From assembly GCA_964438705.1 (NCBI GenBank), contig CAYTKQ010000007.1, positions 62,001 through 126,000 on the forward strand: 64,000 nt of DNA. The letters run 5' to 3'. Position 1 is the first letter of the stretch. Each line of letters opens with the position of its first letter. Below, piece after piece: positions 23,477-32,997 of the stretch. Below the pieces are notes generated by a model that ran no database searches, was not told the origin of the DNA, and was given only the letters and a program-made list of their open reading frames with translations. The DNA is from Christensenella sp964438705 (GTDB lineage Bacteria > Bacillota > Clostridia > Christensenellales > Christensenellaceae). The position numbers were made by a program, and so were the translations under genes.

Positions 23477-23991
23477 TTTGCAAAGTGAAAGGATTTAAGC
23501 CGGAGATCGATCAGACGGCGTTCGTGCACAAGAGCGCGGTGGTCACAGGAAATGTGACGCTTAAAGAAAATGCGAGTGTTTGGCCGTGTGCAGCGCTTCG
23601 CGGGGACATGAGCCGCATCGTGGTGGGTAAAAATTCGAACGTGCAGGACAACAGCGTGCTGCACACAAACGAAGATCAGCCGCTTGTGCTCGGCGAAAAC
23701 GTGGTGGTGGGGCACAGCGCAAACCTGCACTCGTGCGAAATCGGCGACGGATCGCTGATCGGCATCGGCGCAATCGTCCTGGATGGTGTGAAGATCGGCA
23801 AAAACTGTATGGTTGCGGCGGGATCTCTCGTCACGCCGAACAAGGAATTCCCTGACAAAAGCATGATTATGGGCTCTCCCGCAAAGGCGGTGCGCGAGCT
23901 GACGCAGGCGGACATCGATTATCAGCGTGAGCTTGTGGCGCACTACATGCAGGAGGCGCGGGATTATATGGAAACAGAGGAAGAGCTGTAA
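23473..23991 (+). CDS. Gamma-carbonic-anhydrase-like hexapeptide protein
   Basis: This 172-residue left-handed beta-helix protein has repeated hexapeptides and the three metal-binding histidines of the gamma-carbonic anhydrase family: one in VLHTNED and two in VGHSANLHSC. Family members such as YrdA/PaaY/CaiE bind Zn or Fe, and some hydrate CO2. The ATG at 23473 overlaps the last four bases of scfB and has GGAGGA at 23461-23466. Coupling to scfB is notable but may only reflect gene order. Confidence 0.9.
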   Translation: MICKVKGFKPEIDQTAFVHKSAVVTGNVTLKENASVWPCAALRGDMSRIVVGKNSNVQDNSVLHTNEDQPLVLGENVVVGHSANLHSCEIGDGSLIGIGAIVLDGVKIGKNCMVAAGSLVTPNKEFPDKSMIMGSPAKAVRELTQADIDYQRELVAHYMQEARDYMETEEEL

Positions 23992-24000
23992 AAAGAGGTT

Positions 24001-24033
24001 AAAAACGGCGGGAATTTCTCTCGCCGTTTTTTT
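24001..24033 (+). terminator. Terminator of the scfB operon
   Basis: The stem AAAAACGGCG / CGCCGTTTTT (24001-24010, 24022-24031) is followed by further T, ten bases after the stop. Confidence 0.9.
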
Positions 24034-24049
24034 ATGCCTTGAAAAAACC

Positions 24050-24078
24050 TTGTAAAAAAGCGTTTTTTTCGGTATACT
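24050..24078 (+). promoter_or_regulatory. Sigma-A promoter for putP
   Basis: TTGTAA at 24050-24055, 17-bp spacer, TATACT at 24073-24078. Confidence 0.7.
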
Positions 24079-24112
24079 GAAAAAGAATTTCATCAAACAA
24101 AGGGGAATATGT

Positions 24113-25603
24113 ATGGAACTGAACTGGGGCGTCGTTGGTTCGTTCATCGGCTATTTTATTTTTGTGCTGTTGATCGGATTCTATTTTTACAAGAAATCGT
24201 CCAATATTTCTGATTATATGCTCGGCGGACGGGGACTGAACCCGGCAGTCGCGGGGCTGTCGGCACAGGCATCGGATATGAGCGGTTGGCTGCTGATGGG
24301 TCTGCCCGGCGCGCTGTATTTGTCCGGCATGAGCGAGGTGTGGCTGGGTGTGGGCCTTGCGATCGGCTCTTACTGCTCGTGGCTCATTGTGGCCAAGCGT
24401 TTGCGGCAGTATTCCTATGTGGCGGGTGACGCGATCACGGTGCCGCAGTTTTTTGAGAATCGTTTTAAGGATGAAAAGGGCGTGCTGCGCCTCATTAGCT
24501 CCGTCGTCATCCTTGTGTTCTTCACATTCTACGTGGTGTCCGGCTTCGTATCCGGCGGCACGGTGTTTACGGCGGTCTTTCCGGGTATGGATTACACCGT
24601 CGCCATGGTGATCTGCGCGGTCGTCATCATCGTCTATACGTTTTTGGGCGGGTTTAAGGCCGTATGCTGGACCGATTTTTTTCAAGGGATGCTGATGCTT
24701 GTCGCGATTTTTATTGTACCGCTCGCCGCGATGGGTAAGCTCGGCGGGGCGCAGGAGGCGGCAGCGGCGGCAAACAACATTGCCCCGGGCTTTCTCGATC
24801 CGTTTACGAACACGCAGGGCGAGGCGCTGAATCCGCTTTCGCTGATTTCCAACCTTGCGTGGGGGCTTGGCTATTTTGGAATGCCGCACATCATCATCCG
24901 CTATATGGCGATCAAAAAACCAAGCCAGATCAAAACCTCGCGGCGCATTGCTACGGGCTGGAATGTGCTCGCGCTTGCGGGAGCGATCATGGTGGGCATC
25001 GTGGGGCGCATCTACTTCGGCGATCTGTTTACGGATGCGGCCGGTGCGCAGACGGTATTCCTCGTAATGGCGCAGGATCTGTTTGTGCCGGTTGTGGCGG
25101 GCATCATGCTGTCGGCCATCCTTGCGGCGGTGATGAGCACTGCGGATTCACAGCTTTTGGTGGCATCCTCTGCGATCACTGCGGATATGTACGGAAGGTT
25201 TGCAAAAAAGCAGCCGTCTGAGAAAAAACTGATGTGGATCGGACGCGCAGGCGTTGTCGTGATCGCGGTGATCGCGGCGATACTGGCCAGCGACCCGCAG
25301 ACGTCGATCATGTCGGTGGTGTCCTTCGCGTGGGCGGGCTTTGGCTCTGCATTTGGGCCGGTGGTGCTGCTTGCGCTGTTTTGGAAGCGTACGACACGCA
25401 ACGGCGCGCTCGTGGGTATGGCCACGGGTTTTGTGGTGTCCATCGTATGGAATCAGCTTTTGGCGGGACCGACGGGGCTTTACGAAATGGTGCCCGGCTT
25501 TGCGCTGGGGCTGTTCACGTGCTTCCTTGTGAGCCTGCTCGACAAAAAACCTTCGGAGGAAATCGAGCGGGAGTTCGAAGCTGCGAAGGTCAGCGAGGCA
25601 TAA
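24113..25603 (+). CDS. putP: Sodium/proline symporter (SSS family)
   Basis: This 496-residue permease has about thirteen membrane spans. The PutP pattern is clear: YMLGGRGLNPAVAGLSAQASDMSGWLLMG at residues 35-63 covers sodium- and proline-binding helices, and the later STADSQLLVASS lies in the Na2-site helix. It imports proline with sodium for nutrition or osmoprotection. AGGGGA precedes the ATG. A terminator follows at 25616, so it is a single-gene unit. The divergently unrelated but adjacent PocR/AraC regulator could act on it. Confidence 0.93.
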   Translation: MELNWGVVGSFIGYFIFVLLIGFYFYKKSSNISDYMLGGRGLNPAVAGLSAQASDMSGWLLMGLPGALYLSGMSEVWLGVGLAIGSYCSWLIVAKRLRQYSYVAGDAITVPQFFENRFKDEKGVLRLISSVVILVFFTFYVVSGFVSGGTVFTAVFPGMDYTVAMVICAVVIIVYTFLGGFKAVCWTDFFQGMLMLVAIFIVPLAAMGKLGGAQEAAAAANNIAPGFLDPFTNTQGEALNPLSLISNLAWGLGYFGMPHIIIRYMAIKKPSQIKTSRRIATGWNVLALAGAIMVGIVGRIYFGDLFTDAAGAQTVFLVMAQDLFVPVVAGIMLSAILAAVMSTADSQLLVASSAITADMYGRFAKKQPSEKKLMWIGRAGVVVIAVIAAILASDPQTSIMSVVSFAWAGFGSAFGPVVLLALFWKRTTRNGALVGMATGFVVSIVWNQLLAGPTGLYEMVPGFALGLFTCFLVSLLDKKPSEEIEREFEAAKVSEA

Positions 25604-25615
25604 GAACACAATCAC

Positions 25616-25640
25616 AAAGGGGGCGCAAGCCCCTTTTTTT
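25616..25640 (+). terminator. putP terminator
   Basis: The stem AAAGGGG / CCCCTTT is followed by a run of T to 25640. Confidence 0.9.
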
Positions 25641-25749
25641 GTAAAAAAGATAAATATTCACAAATATGATAGAATAATTCTATAATATGTCCCCGTAGAC
25701 TATGATATAATAATACTACGAAAAAGTACTGTTTTATAAAGGTGCATCG

Positions 25750-26994
25750 TTGAAGAAGAAAGATATATCTCTGGAAAAAAGCTGTCAGCTGATACAAAAC
25801 GCGCTTGGCGTGAATTGCTCGGTGGAGGACGTGTGGGAGAGCTGTGTGCCCGACAATCCATTCTGCCGGGAGTGTTTGCGTTTGCAAAAAAAGCACAATG
25901 TGAACACGAATTGTGCGGCACTGCACACGAACAGCGCATTCCAGTCTGAAAAGTGGGGCGGAAAGTACGAATACCTTTGCCCGCTTGGCCTGTGCTTCAT
26001 TGCAAGCGGCGTTCCGCTGGAGCTGGAGCTTCGGTACGCGATCATCGCGGGGCCGTTTTTCATGGTGGATCTGGGGGAATTTGCCGCAGAGGACCTGCAA
26101 AACATTTTTCCGCAAAAGGACGCGCGCACCCTTTTGAAGATTGCGGAGGATGTGGCATACATCCCGTGCAACCGCGTTTCTTATCTTGCGGACATGATCA
26201 ACATCGTCACAAAGCACGCGGCCGCGTCCATCCGCTCGAGCAACCAGATCAGGAGCGAGGCGGAGGAGCCTTCCAGGCGTGTGCATGAGCTGATTTACGA
26301 ACATAAGGATTTAAAAGAGACGCTCGAGAGCCAGATGGAGATGGAAAAAAAGCTCCTGAACCATATCAAGCTCAAAAACCGCGAGGAAGCGCAGGAGCTT
26401 CTAAACGAGATATTGGGCGGCATCTATTTTCACTCCTTTGGCGATTTGAAGATCATCAAGGCAAGGGTGACGGAGCTTGTCGTCGGGCTTTTGCGTGCGG
26501 CGGTGGCATCCGGCATCGGGATCGAGAATGTGTTTGCGCTTTCGGGCGATTACATCAGCGAGATACAAAAATTTGAGAACATCCGCGACTTGAACGAGTG
26601 GCTCACAAAGGTGCTGAACAGCATCATGTTTTCCGTGTTTCCAAACAGCCATGTGCGCCTTGCGGCCATCGTGGAAAAGGTGAAGGGCTACATCGAAGAA
26701 AATTACATGAAGAAGATTTCGTTGAACGAGCTTGCCAATCTGGCTGGATTTTCGGTTTCCTATTTGAGCAAGATTTTCAAGGAGGAGACGCAGAAGAGCA
26801 TTAGCGCGTACATCAACCACGTGCGCATCGAAAACGCGAAAAAGCTGCTGCGCACCACGGATATTTCGCTTGTGGAGCTTGCGTATGTCGTGGGTTTTGA
26901 GGAGCAGAGCTATTTCACGAAGGTGTTCAAAAAGCTGGAGGGCGTATCGCCCGGGAAATACCGCGATTCAAATGCGCGGCTGGGCACGAAATGA
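25750..26994 (+). CDS. PocR-domain AraC family transcriptional regulator
   Basis: This 414-residue regulator has an N-terminal PocR ligand-binding domain (about 8-165) with clustered cysteines (ENVW-type region ESCVPDNPFCRECLRL, NTNCAALH, YLCPLGLCF) and a linker helix (about 185-225). The C-terminal AraC double helix-turn-helix (about 310-410) has SLNELANLAGFSVSYLSKIFK and SLVELAYVVGFEEQSYFTKVFK. The start is TTG at 25750 with AAAGGTG upstream. PocR proteins often sense small carbon compounds such as propanediol; none of those genes are nearby. putP and the convergent pirin are the neighbours. Confidence 0.88.
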   Translation: MKKKDISLEKSCQLIQNALGVNCSVEDVWESCVPDNPFCRECLRLQKKHNVNTNCAALHTNSAFQSEKWGGKYEYLCPLGLCFIASGVPLELELRYAIIAGPFFMVDLGEFAAEDLQNIFPQKDARTLLKIAEDVAYIPCNRVSYLADMINIVTKHAAASIRSSNQIRSEAEEPSRRVHELIYEHKDLKETLESQMEMEKKLLNHIKLKNREEAQELLNEILGGIYFHSFGDLKIIKARVTELVVGLLRAAVASGIGIENVFALSGDYISEIQKFENIRDLNEWLTKVLNSIMFSVFPNSHVRLAAIVEKVKGYIEENYMKKISLNELANLAGFSVSYLSKIFKEETQKSISAYINHVRIENAKKLLRTTDISLVELAYVVGFEEQSYFTKVFKKLEGVSPGKYRDSNARLGTK

Positions 26995-27004
26995 ACAAAC
27001 GATC

Positions 27005-27033
27005 AAAAGGAGCGGCTGCGGCCGCTCCTTTTT
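27005..27033. terminator. Bidirectional terminator between the PocR-type regulator and pirin
   Basis: An 11-bp stem AAAGGAGCGGC / GCCGCTCCTTT (27006-27016, 27021-27031) with T and A runs on either side. Confidence 0.88.
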
Positions 27034-27039
27034 TATCCA

Positions 27040-27882
27040 TTAGTCATGCTTGATAAAGGTGTCGTTTCGAAGCTCTGCAAAGGCTTCGTCAATCTCCTCT
27101 TTCGTGTTCATCACGATGGGGCCGCCCCACGCGACAGGTTCCTTGAGCGGCTTGCCCGCAAAGTAAGCAAACCGTACGCCGCGCTCACCCGCGCGCACTG
27201 TGAACCGGTCGCCATGCGAGAACAGGGCCGCCGTTTTGGCAGGAACGCTCTTTGCCTCGCCGCCAAACAGGCCTTCGCCTTCAAACAGGTAGACGAATAC
27301 GTTTTTTTCAGGCTCGGTCGCAAATTCAAGCGTGCTGTTGGGAGAAAGATCGATATCGAGCAGGTCGGCCTGCACGTAATCGCCCTGTGCTTTTCCGGCA
27401 ACGCCGTCGAACGAGCCGCCGATGATGCGCACCCTCGCGCCATCGCGCGCGACCTCCTGCACCATCTCGTCTGTGATGTCGAAATACCTCGGCGGAGCCA
27501 TTTTATGCGCACGCGGCAGGTTGAGCCAAAGCTGATAGCCGAGCATGCGTTCGCACGCCTGCGGCATTTCCTGATGAAGTACGCCGCTGCCCGCGGTCAT
27601 CCACTGGCAGCCGCCGTCGCAAATGCTGCCCTTGTTGCCCATGCTGTCGCTGTGTTCGATGTCGCCTTTTAAGAGATAGGTCACGGTTTCGATGCCGCGA
27701 TGGGGGTGCCACGGAAAGCCCTTTACGTAATCCTCCGGGTTACTCGAATCGAACGCGTCGAGCATGAGGAATGGGTCGAAGTCCTCTACGTCGCGGTTTG
27801 AGATCACACGCACGAGGTTTACCCCCGCGCCGTCTTGTGTATGCATTCCTGTCACTGTCTTGATGACATTTCTTGAGATCAT
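27040..27882 (-). CDS. Pirin family protein
   Basis: This 280-residue bicupin has the pirin signature HPHRGIETVTY with two metal-binding histidines, and SGVLHQEMP with the further His/Glu. Pirins bind iron and some have quercetinase activity or regulate transcription; the role here is unknown. AAAGGAG lies 8 nt before the ATG at 27882. It is convergent with the PocR gene and divergent from the nucleoside hydrolase. Confidence 0.93.
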   Translation of the reverse strand: MISRNVIKTVTGMHTQDGAGVNLVRVISNRDVEDFDPFLMLDAFDSSNPEDYVKGFPWHPHRGIETVTYLLKGDIEHSDSMGNKGSICDGGCQWMTAGSGVLHQEMPQACERMLGYQLWLNLPRAHKMAPPRYFDITDEMVQEVARDGARVRIIGGSFDGVAGKAQGDYVQADLLDIDLSPNSTLEFATEPEKNVFVYLFEGEGLFGGEAKSVPAKTAALFSHGDRFTVRAGERGVRFAYFAGKPLKEPVAWGGPIVMNTKEEIDEAFAELRNDTFIKHD

Positions 27883-27986
27883 GTTTGTCTCCTTTCAAAT
27901 GGGGTGTCGTCATGGTATTATATATAAACCAATGTGGCAGAATTTATGCGGATGGGTTATAATCACATGAAAAAGGAGCGTTTTTT

Positions 27987-28919
27987 ATGAGACACAGAGT
28001 AATCATCGATTGCGATCCGGGGCATGACGATGCGGTGGCGCTCATTCTCGCGACGCGCGCGGCAAACATCGAGCTTTTGGGAGTGAGCGTCGTGGCGGGC
28101 AACAGCACGCTTGAAAACACGGTGCGCAATGCGCTCGATATACTGGCGTTTGCGGGCGCGGGCGATATTGCCGTATACGCCGGATGTACGAAACCGTCAA
28201 ACAAAGAACTGAACAACGCGTCGGGAGAAGAAATACACGGCGCAAACGGTTTGGGGAATTATTCTTTTGATTTGCAAACGCGCCCGCCCGAAGCAGAGCA
28301 CGCAGTGGATTATTTGATCCGCACGCTGCTTACGGCGGAAGAAAAGATCACGCTGGTGTGTTTGGGACCGCTCACAAACATAGCGGCGGCTTTTTCCCGT
28401 GCGCCCGAATGCGCAGAGCGCGTGAAGCGGCTCATCATCATGGGGGGCGCGGTGCGCGTCGCGGGGAATGTAACCCCTGCGGCGGAGTTCAATTTTTATA
28501 CTGATCCGGATGCCGCGAGATATGTGCTGAAAAGCGGCTGCGAAATATATCTGAATCCGCTCGACGTGACGATGCGCGCGCTTTTTTATGAAAAGGATAT
28601 CGACGAGTTGGAAGGGCGGGATAACAGACTTTCCAAGCTCGTGGGCGGTTTGCTCAAACTCTATGCGGAAAATTATACAAAGGAGCTTGGCTTCTATGCG
28701 TGCCCCCTGCACGACGCGCTGTGCATCGGCGTTCTGATGGAGCCGCAGCTTGTAACATATGAAAGAACGCGCATGGATGTGATCACAAAGGGGCGGGACG
28801 CGGGAAAGAGCGTACCAGACAGCGCAACGGGCGTCGAGGTATGGTATGGAGCGAAAATCGATGCGGCGGGCTTTGTGCGGCTGGTGAAGGAGACCGTGCT
28901 GGCTCGTGCAAGAAGCTGA
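27987..28919 (+). CDS. Inosine-uridine-preferring nucleoside hydrolase
   Basis: This 310-residue enzyme cleaves nucleosides to base and ribose. The calcium-binding N-terminal motif DCDPGHDDAVAL is intact and the later GGAVRVAGNVTPAAEFNFY and the C-terminal catalytic HDAL are present. AAAGGAG sits 9 nt before the ATG. Base preference cannot be told from sequence. It belongs to the salvage pathway in the cytoplasm. Confidence 0.94.
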   Translation: MRHRVIIDCDPGHDDAVALILATRAANIELLGVSVVAGNSTLENTVRNALDILAFAGAGDIAVYAGCTKPSNKELNNASGEEIHGANGLGNYSFDLQTRPPEAEHAVDYLIRTLLTAEEKITLVCLGPLTNIAAAFSRAPECAERVKRLIIMGGAVRVAGNVTPAAEFNFYTDPDAARYVLKSGCEIYLNPLDVTMRALFYEKDIDELEGRDNRLSKLVGGLLKLYAENYTKELGFYACPLHDALCIGVLMEPQLVTYERTRMDVITKGRDAGKSVPDSATGVEVWYGAKIDAAGFVRLVKETVLARARS

Positions 28920-28975
28920 GCATGTGAGAATGCCACTTTTTTTGGCGGAGTTGGGCAGGAATCTGGAATTTGGCT

Positions 28976-29003
28976 TTGCACAAAGCTTCTTGAATGATAT
29001 AAT
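28976..29003 (+). promoter_or_regulatory. Sigma-A promoter for the large GGDEF/EAL gene
   Basis: TTGCAC at 28976-28981, 16-bp spacer, TATAAT at 28998-29003. Confidence 0.65.
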
Positions 29004-29064
29004 GCTTTCATAGACGGTTGCGCATCTGCCGTAAGATGGAGCGGATGTGCATGGGGAGGATATC

Positions 29065-32000
29065 ATGTTTGATGATATATTAAAAAATAAAGAAAACGCC
29101 GATGAAAAAAATGACGAAACGGCGGTGCAGCTGAGCGCAGAGCCGGTGTGCGCCGCCTATACCGCAAAGGGAAAGGACCTGATCCTGCATTCCGCCAATC
29201 AGGCGTTCTACGACCTTTTGGGGTGCACTGAGGATGAATTGCGGGATAAGTATGGCAGCCGTTTATGCGCGTTATTTGATTCGGATTCTATTAAGGCCTT
29301 TGATGAGGCAATAAAACGGTTTGACCAAGGGGATGAGAGGCCGATACGCGTTAGGCAGCAGGTGGGCAGGGAACGTTGGCTTCACACGGAAATCATTTGT
29401 GTGGAACATGCGCAAGAGCCGGTGTTTGACTGCGTATCCTTTGATATTTCCGCATATGAACAGAATAGAAGAATGCTTGAGGAGACGGAGGACATCCTGT
29501 GCATCCTCGCACGGCAGATCGATTTGGACTGTTTTCTGTATGATATGGAAACGGGCAGTGCACGATTTTATTCCGCAGGCGTGGTATTGCCTACGGAATT
29601 TTTTGATGCGGATGGGGCGTGTCGCGATTTTGCGGAGCGTATGATCGCGTGCGATGTGATACCTAAAAAGTATGAGACGGTTTGGCGTGAAACGTTTTTG
29701 AATTTGAAAAGGGACGGGGAAAGGGCTGTCCGTGAATTGAAGATCAACCCGGATGGAAACACGGATATGTGGGTGCGCCTCACGTTGAGCATTAGGCAGG
29801 AGAGCGCAAGATATGCGGTCGGAACGCTGGCGGTGATCACGCAGGAAAAGGAAGCGGCGCGCACATATTTGAATGAAACGCAGTTTTATCAGGCGATGCT
29901 CAGCGAAAAAGACGCATATGCGCAGGTGGATGTGACGGAAGACCGCATCACACGGATCGGCGGCATGTGGAACCTGTACAATGAAATCATCGATAAGGTG
30001 ACTTATTCGCATCTGATCGAGGAGTTTATCAATAAAGTCGTGCATCCGGAGGATCGCAAGCACTATCTTGAGATCATGCAAAGGGCAAACTTCATCGAAT
30101 CCCTCGAGGACGGCATCGACAAGCTGGGCTGCGAATTCCGCCGCATTGTGGATCAGAACAAGATGATGTGGATGCAATTGAGCATACATCTGTTTCAGGA
30201 CCCGATGAGCGGGCATGTGCTTGCGCTGCTCTCCATTAAAAACATTGATGCAAAGAAAAAGCAGGAGCTGATTTTGCTGAATGATTCGCGGCGTGATCAG
30301 TTGACCAATATGTACAACAGAAAGATGGCGGAGGAAACCATCCGGGAGCGGCTGCTGAATGCCTCTGAAAACGAACTCAGCGCGTTTATGATATTGGATC
30401 TTGATAATTTCAAGCAGATCAACGATTCCTTTGGGCATCAGGCGGGGGACGACGTGCTTGTGGGGCTGGCGAATATTTTGAGCAGCGCTTTTCGCAAGAG
30501 CGATGTGATCGGAAGGTTTGGCGGGGACGAATTTATCATCTTTTTGGATAACATCGGATCGGAAGAGAAGGCAGTCGAGCGCCTGAACAACTTGTATGAT
30601 CTGCTGGAGAAGGAAGAGCAAACCGGTATGCCGACGTGCAGCATCGGAATTTCCATGCTGCGCGGTGCGGCGGAATACGAGCACATGTTCCGGCAGGCGG
30701 ATGTGGCGCTTTATCAGGCAAAGACCGAAGGCAAGTGCCGCTTTGTTTTCTTCCGGGAGGGAGGAATGGAGGCGGTTCGCGGAAAAGCCGGGGCGCTCAG
30801 CGACGAGCAGAGAAGAAATGTGAACCTCCTGTCGGAGACACAGGGCCCGGCGGCCCAGTCATCCGATTTTGACGCGTTTATTTCGGATCAGGGTGATATT
30901 GCGTATCTGGTCGACCCGGATACGTTTGATTTGATTTGCGGAAACAAGGCGTTTTATGACAGGCTGGGTCTGACGGCGGAACAATGCGTGGGCATGAAAT
31001 GCTATGAAGCCATGCAAAAGCGCTCCGCACCCTGTCCGTTTTGCAGTCAGGCGAACTGGTCGACGGATAAGTTTTACATGTGGCGCAATTTGAACCTCGC
31101 GCTGGAGCAGGAGTTTCTGATCAAGAACAAGCTGGTGATGTGGAACGGCAGAGAGGTGATGCTGGCGCTTGCGGTCGATATTTCAAACAACAAGAGCATT
31201 GTGGATTCGATCGATAACAAAGAGATGGAGAGCCACAATCTTTTGAGCGGCGTGCAGCGCATGGCGGAAGCAAAGACACTTTCGGAGGCGATGCACAATG
31301 CCATGGAGACCATCGGATGCTTTTTTCGGGCGGATATGGTCCGGCTTTGGCGGCGGCAGGATGCGGGAAGCGAATACGCCTGCGTCTGCCGATGGAACCG
31401 CGACGGGAGCGAGGCGAACACGCACAGCGGCGTGAAGGAAGTGAATGCATGGCTCGATGGAAGAAATCTGGAACAGCCGGTCACGCTGGAGAGCCCGGAG
31501 GCCATGCTGTGTCATTCGTATGACATGTACGAACTGATGAAAAGTGAAGGAATCAAAAATCAGCGGTGGGTGGGGCTTGAGTCGACCGACGGCGAGCAGG
31601 CGTGCATCGAGATCGACAACATTTCCAGCAATTTTCAAAATGTCGCGTTTATGGAATCTTTTTCTGTGTTTTTTGTCAATGAGCTGCGTAAGCGCCAACT
31701 GATTGAAAATGCATTGTATGCGAGCCGATACGATGATCTGACAAACCTGCTGAGCAGAAAAAGTTTTGAGAATGCGGTCGTGGATTATGATCATGACTGC
31801 GTTGCCTGTGTGGGCGTTGTGATGGCGAATTTTGATAACCTAAAGGGCATCAACAGCGCACAGGGATTTGTGACGGGCAACTACCTGATCGGTCAGTTTG
31901 CGGACATGCTTCGGGATATCTTTGGGGAAGGAAAGATTTTCCGCATGAATGGCGACGAATTCATGGTGATCGCAGAGGACATGGGGCTTGCGCTGCTGGA

Positions 32001-32952
32001 GGAAAAGGTGGGGCAGCTTGAGGAGATGATACGCGCGCGAGACGCGTTTACGGTGTCGGTCGGTTATTCATGGGACAATGTGGAAAAGGATCTGTCTGTG
32101 TTGATCGAGCAGGCGACCCAAACCATGAAGATCAACAAAAAGAGGCATTACGACTCTGTGCCGAACTCCGACAACACGGAGCGCGGAAGGATGCTCAAGG
32201 GATTACTGGAAGCATTGGAAAACCATGAATTTGAGGTGTTTATGCAGCCGAAGGTGGAACTGCTGCACAACGAGGTGATCGGTGCGGAGGCGCTGGTGCG
32301 TTACCGGCACAAAGAAAAAGGGTTGATTCCGCCGAGCCAGTTTATCGATCTTTTGGAAAAGAACAACCTGATCCGTTTCGTTGACCTGTTTGTGTTCGAG
32401 GAGGTATGCAGGCAATTGGCGATGTGGAAGGAGCAGGGTGCGGCGTTGCCCGTCGTATCGCTTAATTTTTCGAGGCTTACGCTTTTGGAGCGCGATCTGC
32501 TCACATCTATGGAGGCGATCATCGCACGGTATGATATTCCGAGAAAGTTTGTGGAGATCGAGATCACGGAAAGCGTCGCGGATATGGGAAAAAGTGTGAT
32601 TTATCAGGCGGCATACGATCTTTATCAGGCGGGCTTCGCCATTTCGCTGGACGATTTTGGCACAAAGTATACCAATCTTTCCATATTGGCGGACATTGAT
32701 TTCAGTATGCTGAAGCTCGACAAGAGCCTCGTTGGGGCGCTGGGCGATGAGGCCAGCTATCAGCTTATCCTGAAAAACATCATTTTCATGTGCAAGGATT
32801 TGGGCATCGACGTGATCGCCGAGGGCGTGGAAACAAAGGTGCAGGAGCAGATTTTGCGCGATATGCAGTGCCAGATGGGGCAGGGATACCTTTACGGAAA
32901 GCCCGTGCCCACCGAAGAATTTTTCAAGAAATATATCCGTCCGCAGCATTGA
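29065..32952 (+). CDS. Multi-PAS protein with two GGDEF domains and an EAL domain
   Basis: This 1295-residue protein appears cytoplasmic. Order: PAS (about 15-130), a PAS-like or GAF-like region, GGDEF 1 with intact GRFGGDEF (about residue 487), a PAS domain with KCYEAMQKRSAPCPFC (about 650), a GAF-like region, GGDEF 2 with degenerate RMNGDEF (about 970), then EAL. The EAL domain keeps GAEALVRYRH, SLNFSR, EIEITES, LDDFGTKY, KLDKS, EGVET and QGYLYGKP, so phosphodiesterase activity is likely; GGDEF 1 could make c-di-GMP. GGGGAGG sets the ATG at 29065. It is a single-gene unit ending in a convergent terminator. Confidence 0.9.
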   Translation: MFDDILKNKENADEKNDETAVQLSAEPVCAAYTAKGKDLILHSANQAFYDLLGCTEDELRDKYGSRLCALFDSDSIKAFDEAIKRFDQGDERPIRVRQQVGRERWLHTEIICVEHAQEPVFDCVSFDISAYEQNRRMLEETEDILCILARQIDLDCFLYDMETGSARFYSAGVVLPTEFFDADGACRDFAERMIACDVIPKKYETVWRETFLNLKRDGERAVRELKINPDGNTDMWVRLTLSIRQESARYAVGTLAVITQEKEAARTYLNETQFYQAMLSEKDAYAQVDVTEDRITRIGGMWNLYNEIIDKVTYSHLIEEFINKVVHPEDRKHYLEIMQRANFIESLEDGIDKLGCEFRRIVDQNKMMWMQLSIHLFQDPMSGHVLALLSIKNIDAKKKQELILLNDSRRDQLTNMYNRKMAEETIRERLLNASENELSAFMILDLDNFKQINDSFGHQAGDDVLVGLANILSSAFRKSDVIGRFGGDEFIIFLDNIGSEEKAVERLNNLYDLLEKEEQTGMPTCSIGISMLRGAAEYEHMFRQADVALYQAKTEGKCRFVFFREGGMEAVRGKAGALSDEQRRNVNLLSETQGPAAQSSDFDAFISDQGDIAYLVDPDTFDLICGNKAFYDRLGLTAEQCVGMKCYEAMQKRSAPCPFCSQANWSTDKFYMWRNLNLALEQEFLIKNKLVMWNGREVMLALAVDISNNKSIVDSIDNKEMESHNLLSGVQRMAEAKTLSEAMHNAMETIGCFFRADMVRLWRRQDAGSEYACVCRWNRDGSEANTHSGVKEVNAWLDGRNLEQPVTLESPEAMLCHSYDMYELMKSEGIKNQRWVGLESTDGEQACIEIDNISSNFQNVAFMESFSVFFVNELRKRQLIENALYASRYDDLTNLLSRKSFENAVVDYDHDCVACVGVVMANFDNLKGINSAQGFVTGNYLIGQFADMLRDIFGEGKIFRMNGDEFMVIAEDMGLALLEEKVGQLEEMIRARDAFTVSVGYSWDNVEKDLSVLIEQATQTMKINKKRHYDSVPNSDNTERGRMLKGLLEALENHEFEVFMQPKVELLHNEVIGAEALVRYRHKEKGLIPPSQFIDLLEKNNLIRFVDLFVFEEVCRQLAMWKEQGAALPVVSLNFSRLTLLERDLLTSMEAIIARYDIPRKFVEIEITESVADMGKSVIYQAAYDLYQAGFAISLDDFGTKYTNLSILADIDFSMLKLDKSLVGALGDEASYQLILKNIIFMCKDLGIDVIAEGVETKVQEQILRDMQCQMGQGYLYGKPVPTEEFFKKYIRPQH

Positions 32953-32962
32953 GGAATATTTT

Positions 32963-32997
32963 AAAAGGGACAGCAGCCATGTGGTTGTTGTTCTTTT
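32963..32997. terminator. Terminator shared by the GGDEF/EAL gene and agrB
   Basis: AAAAG, G, ACAGCAGCC pairs with GGTTGTTGT, T, CTTTT (with G-T pairs). It overlaps the agrB stop codon at 32996-32998 and separates convergent genes. Confidence 0.65.
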
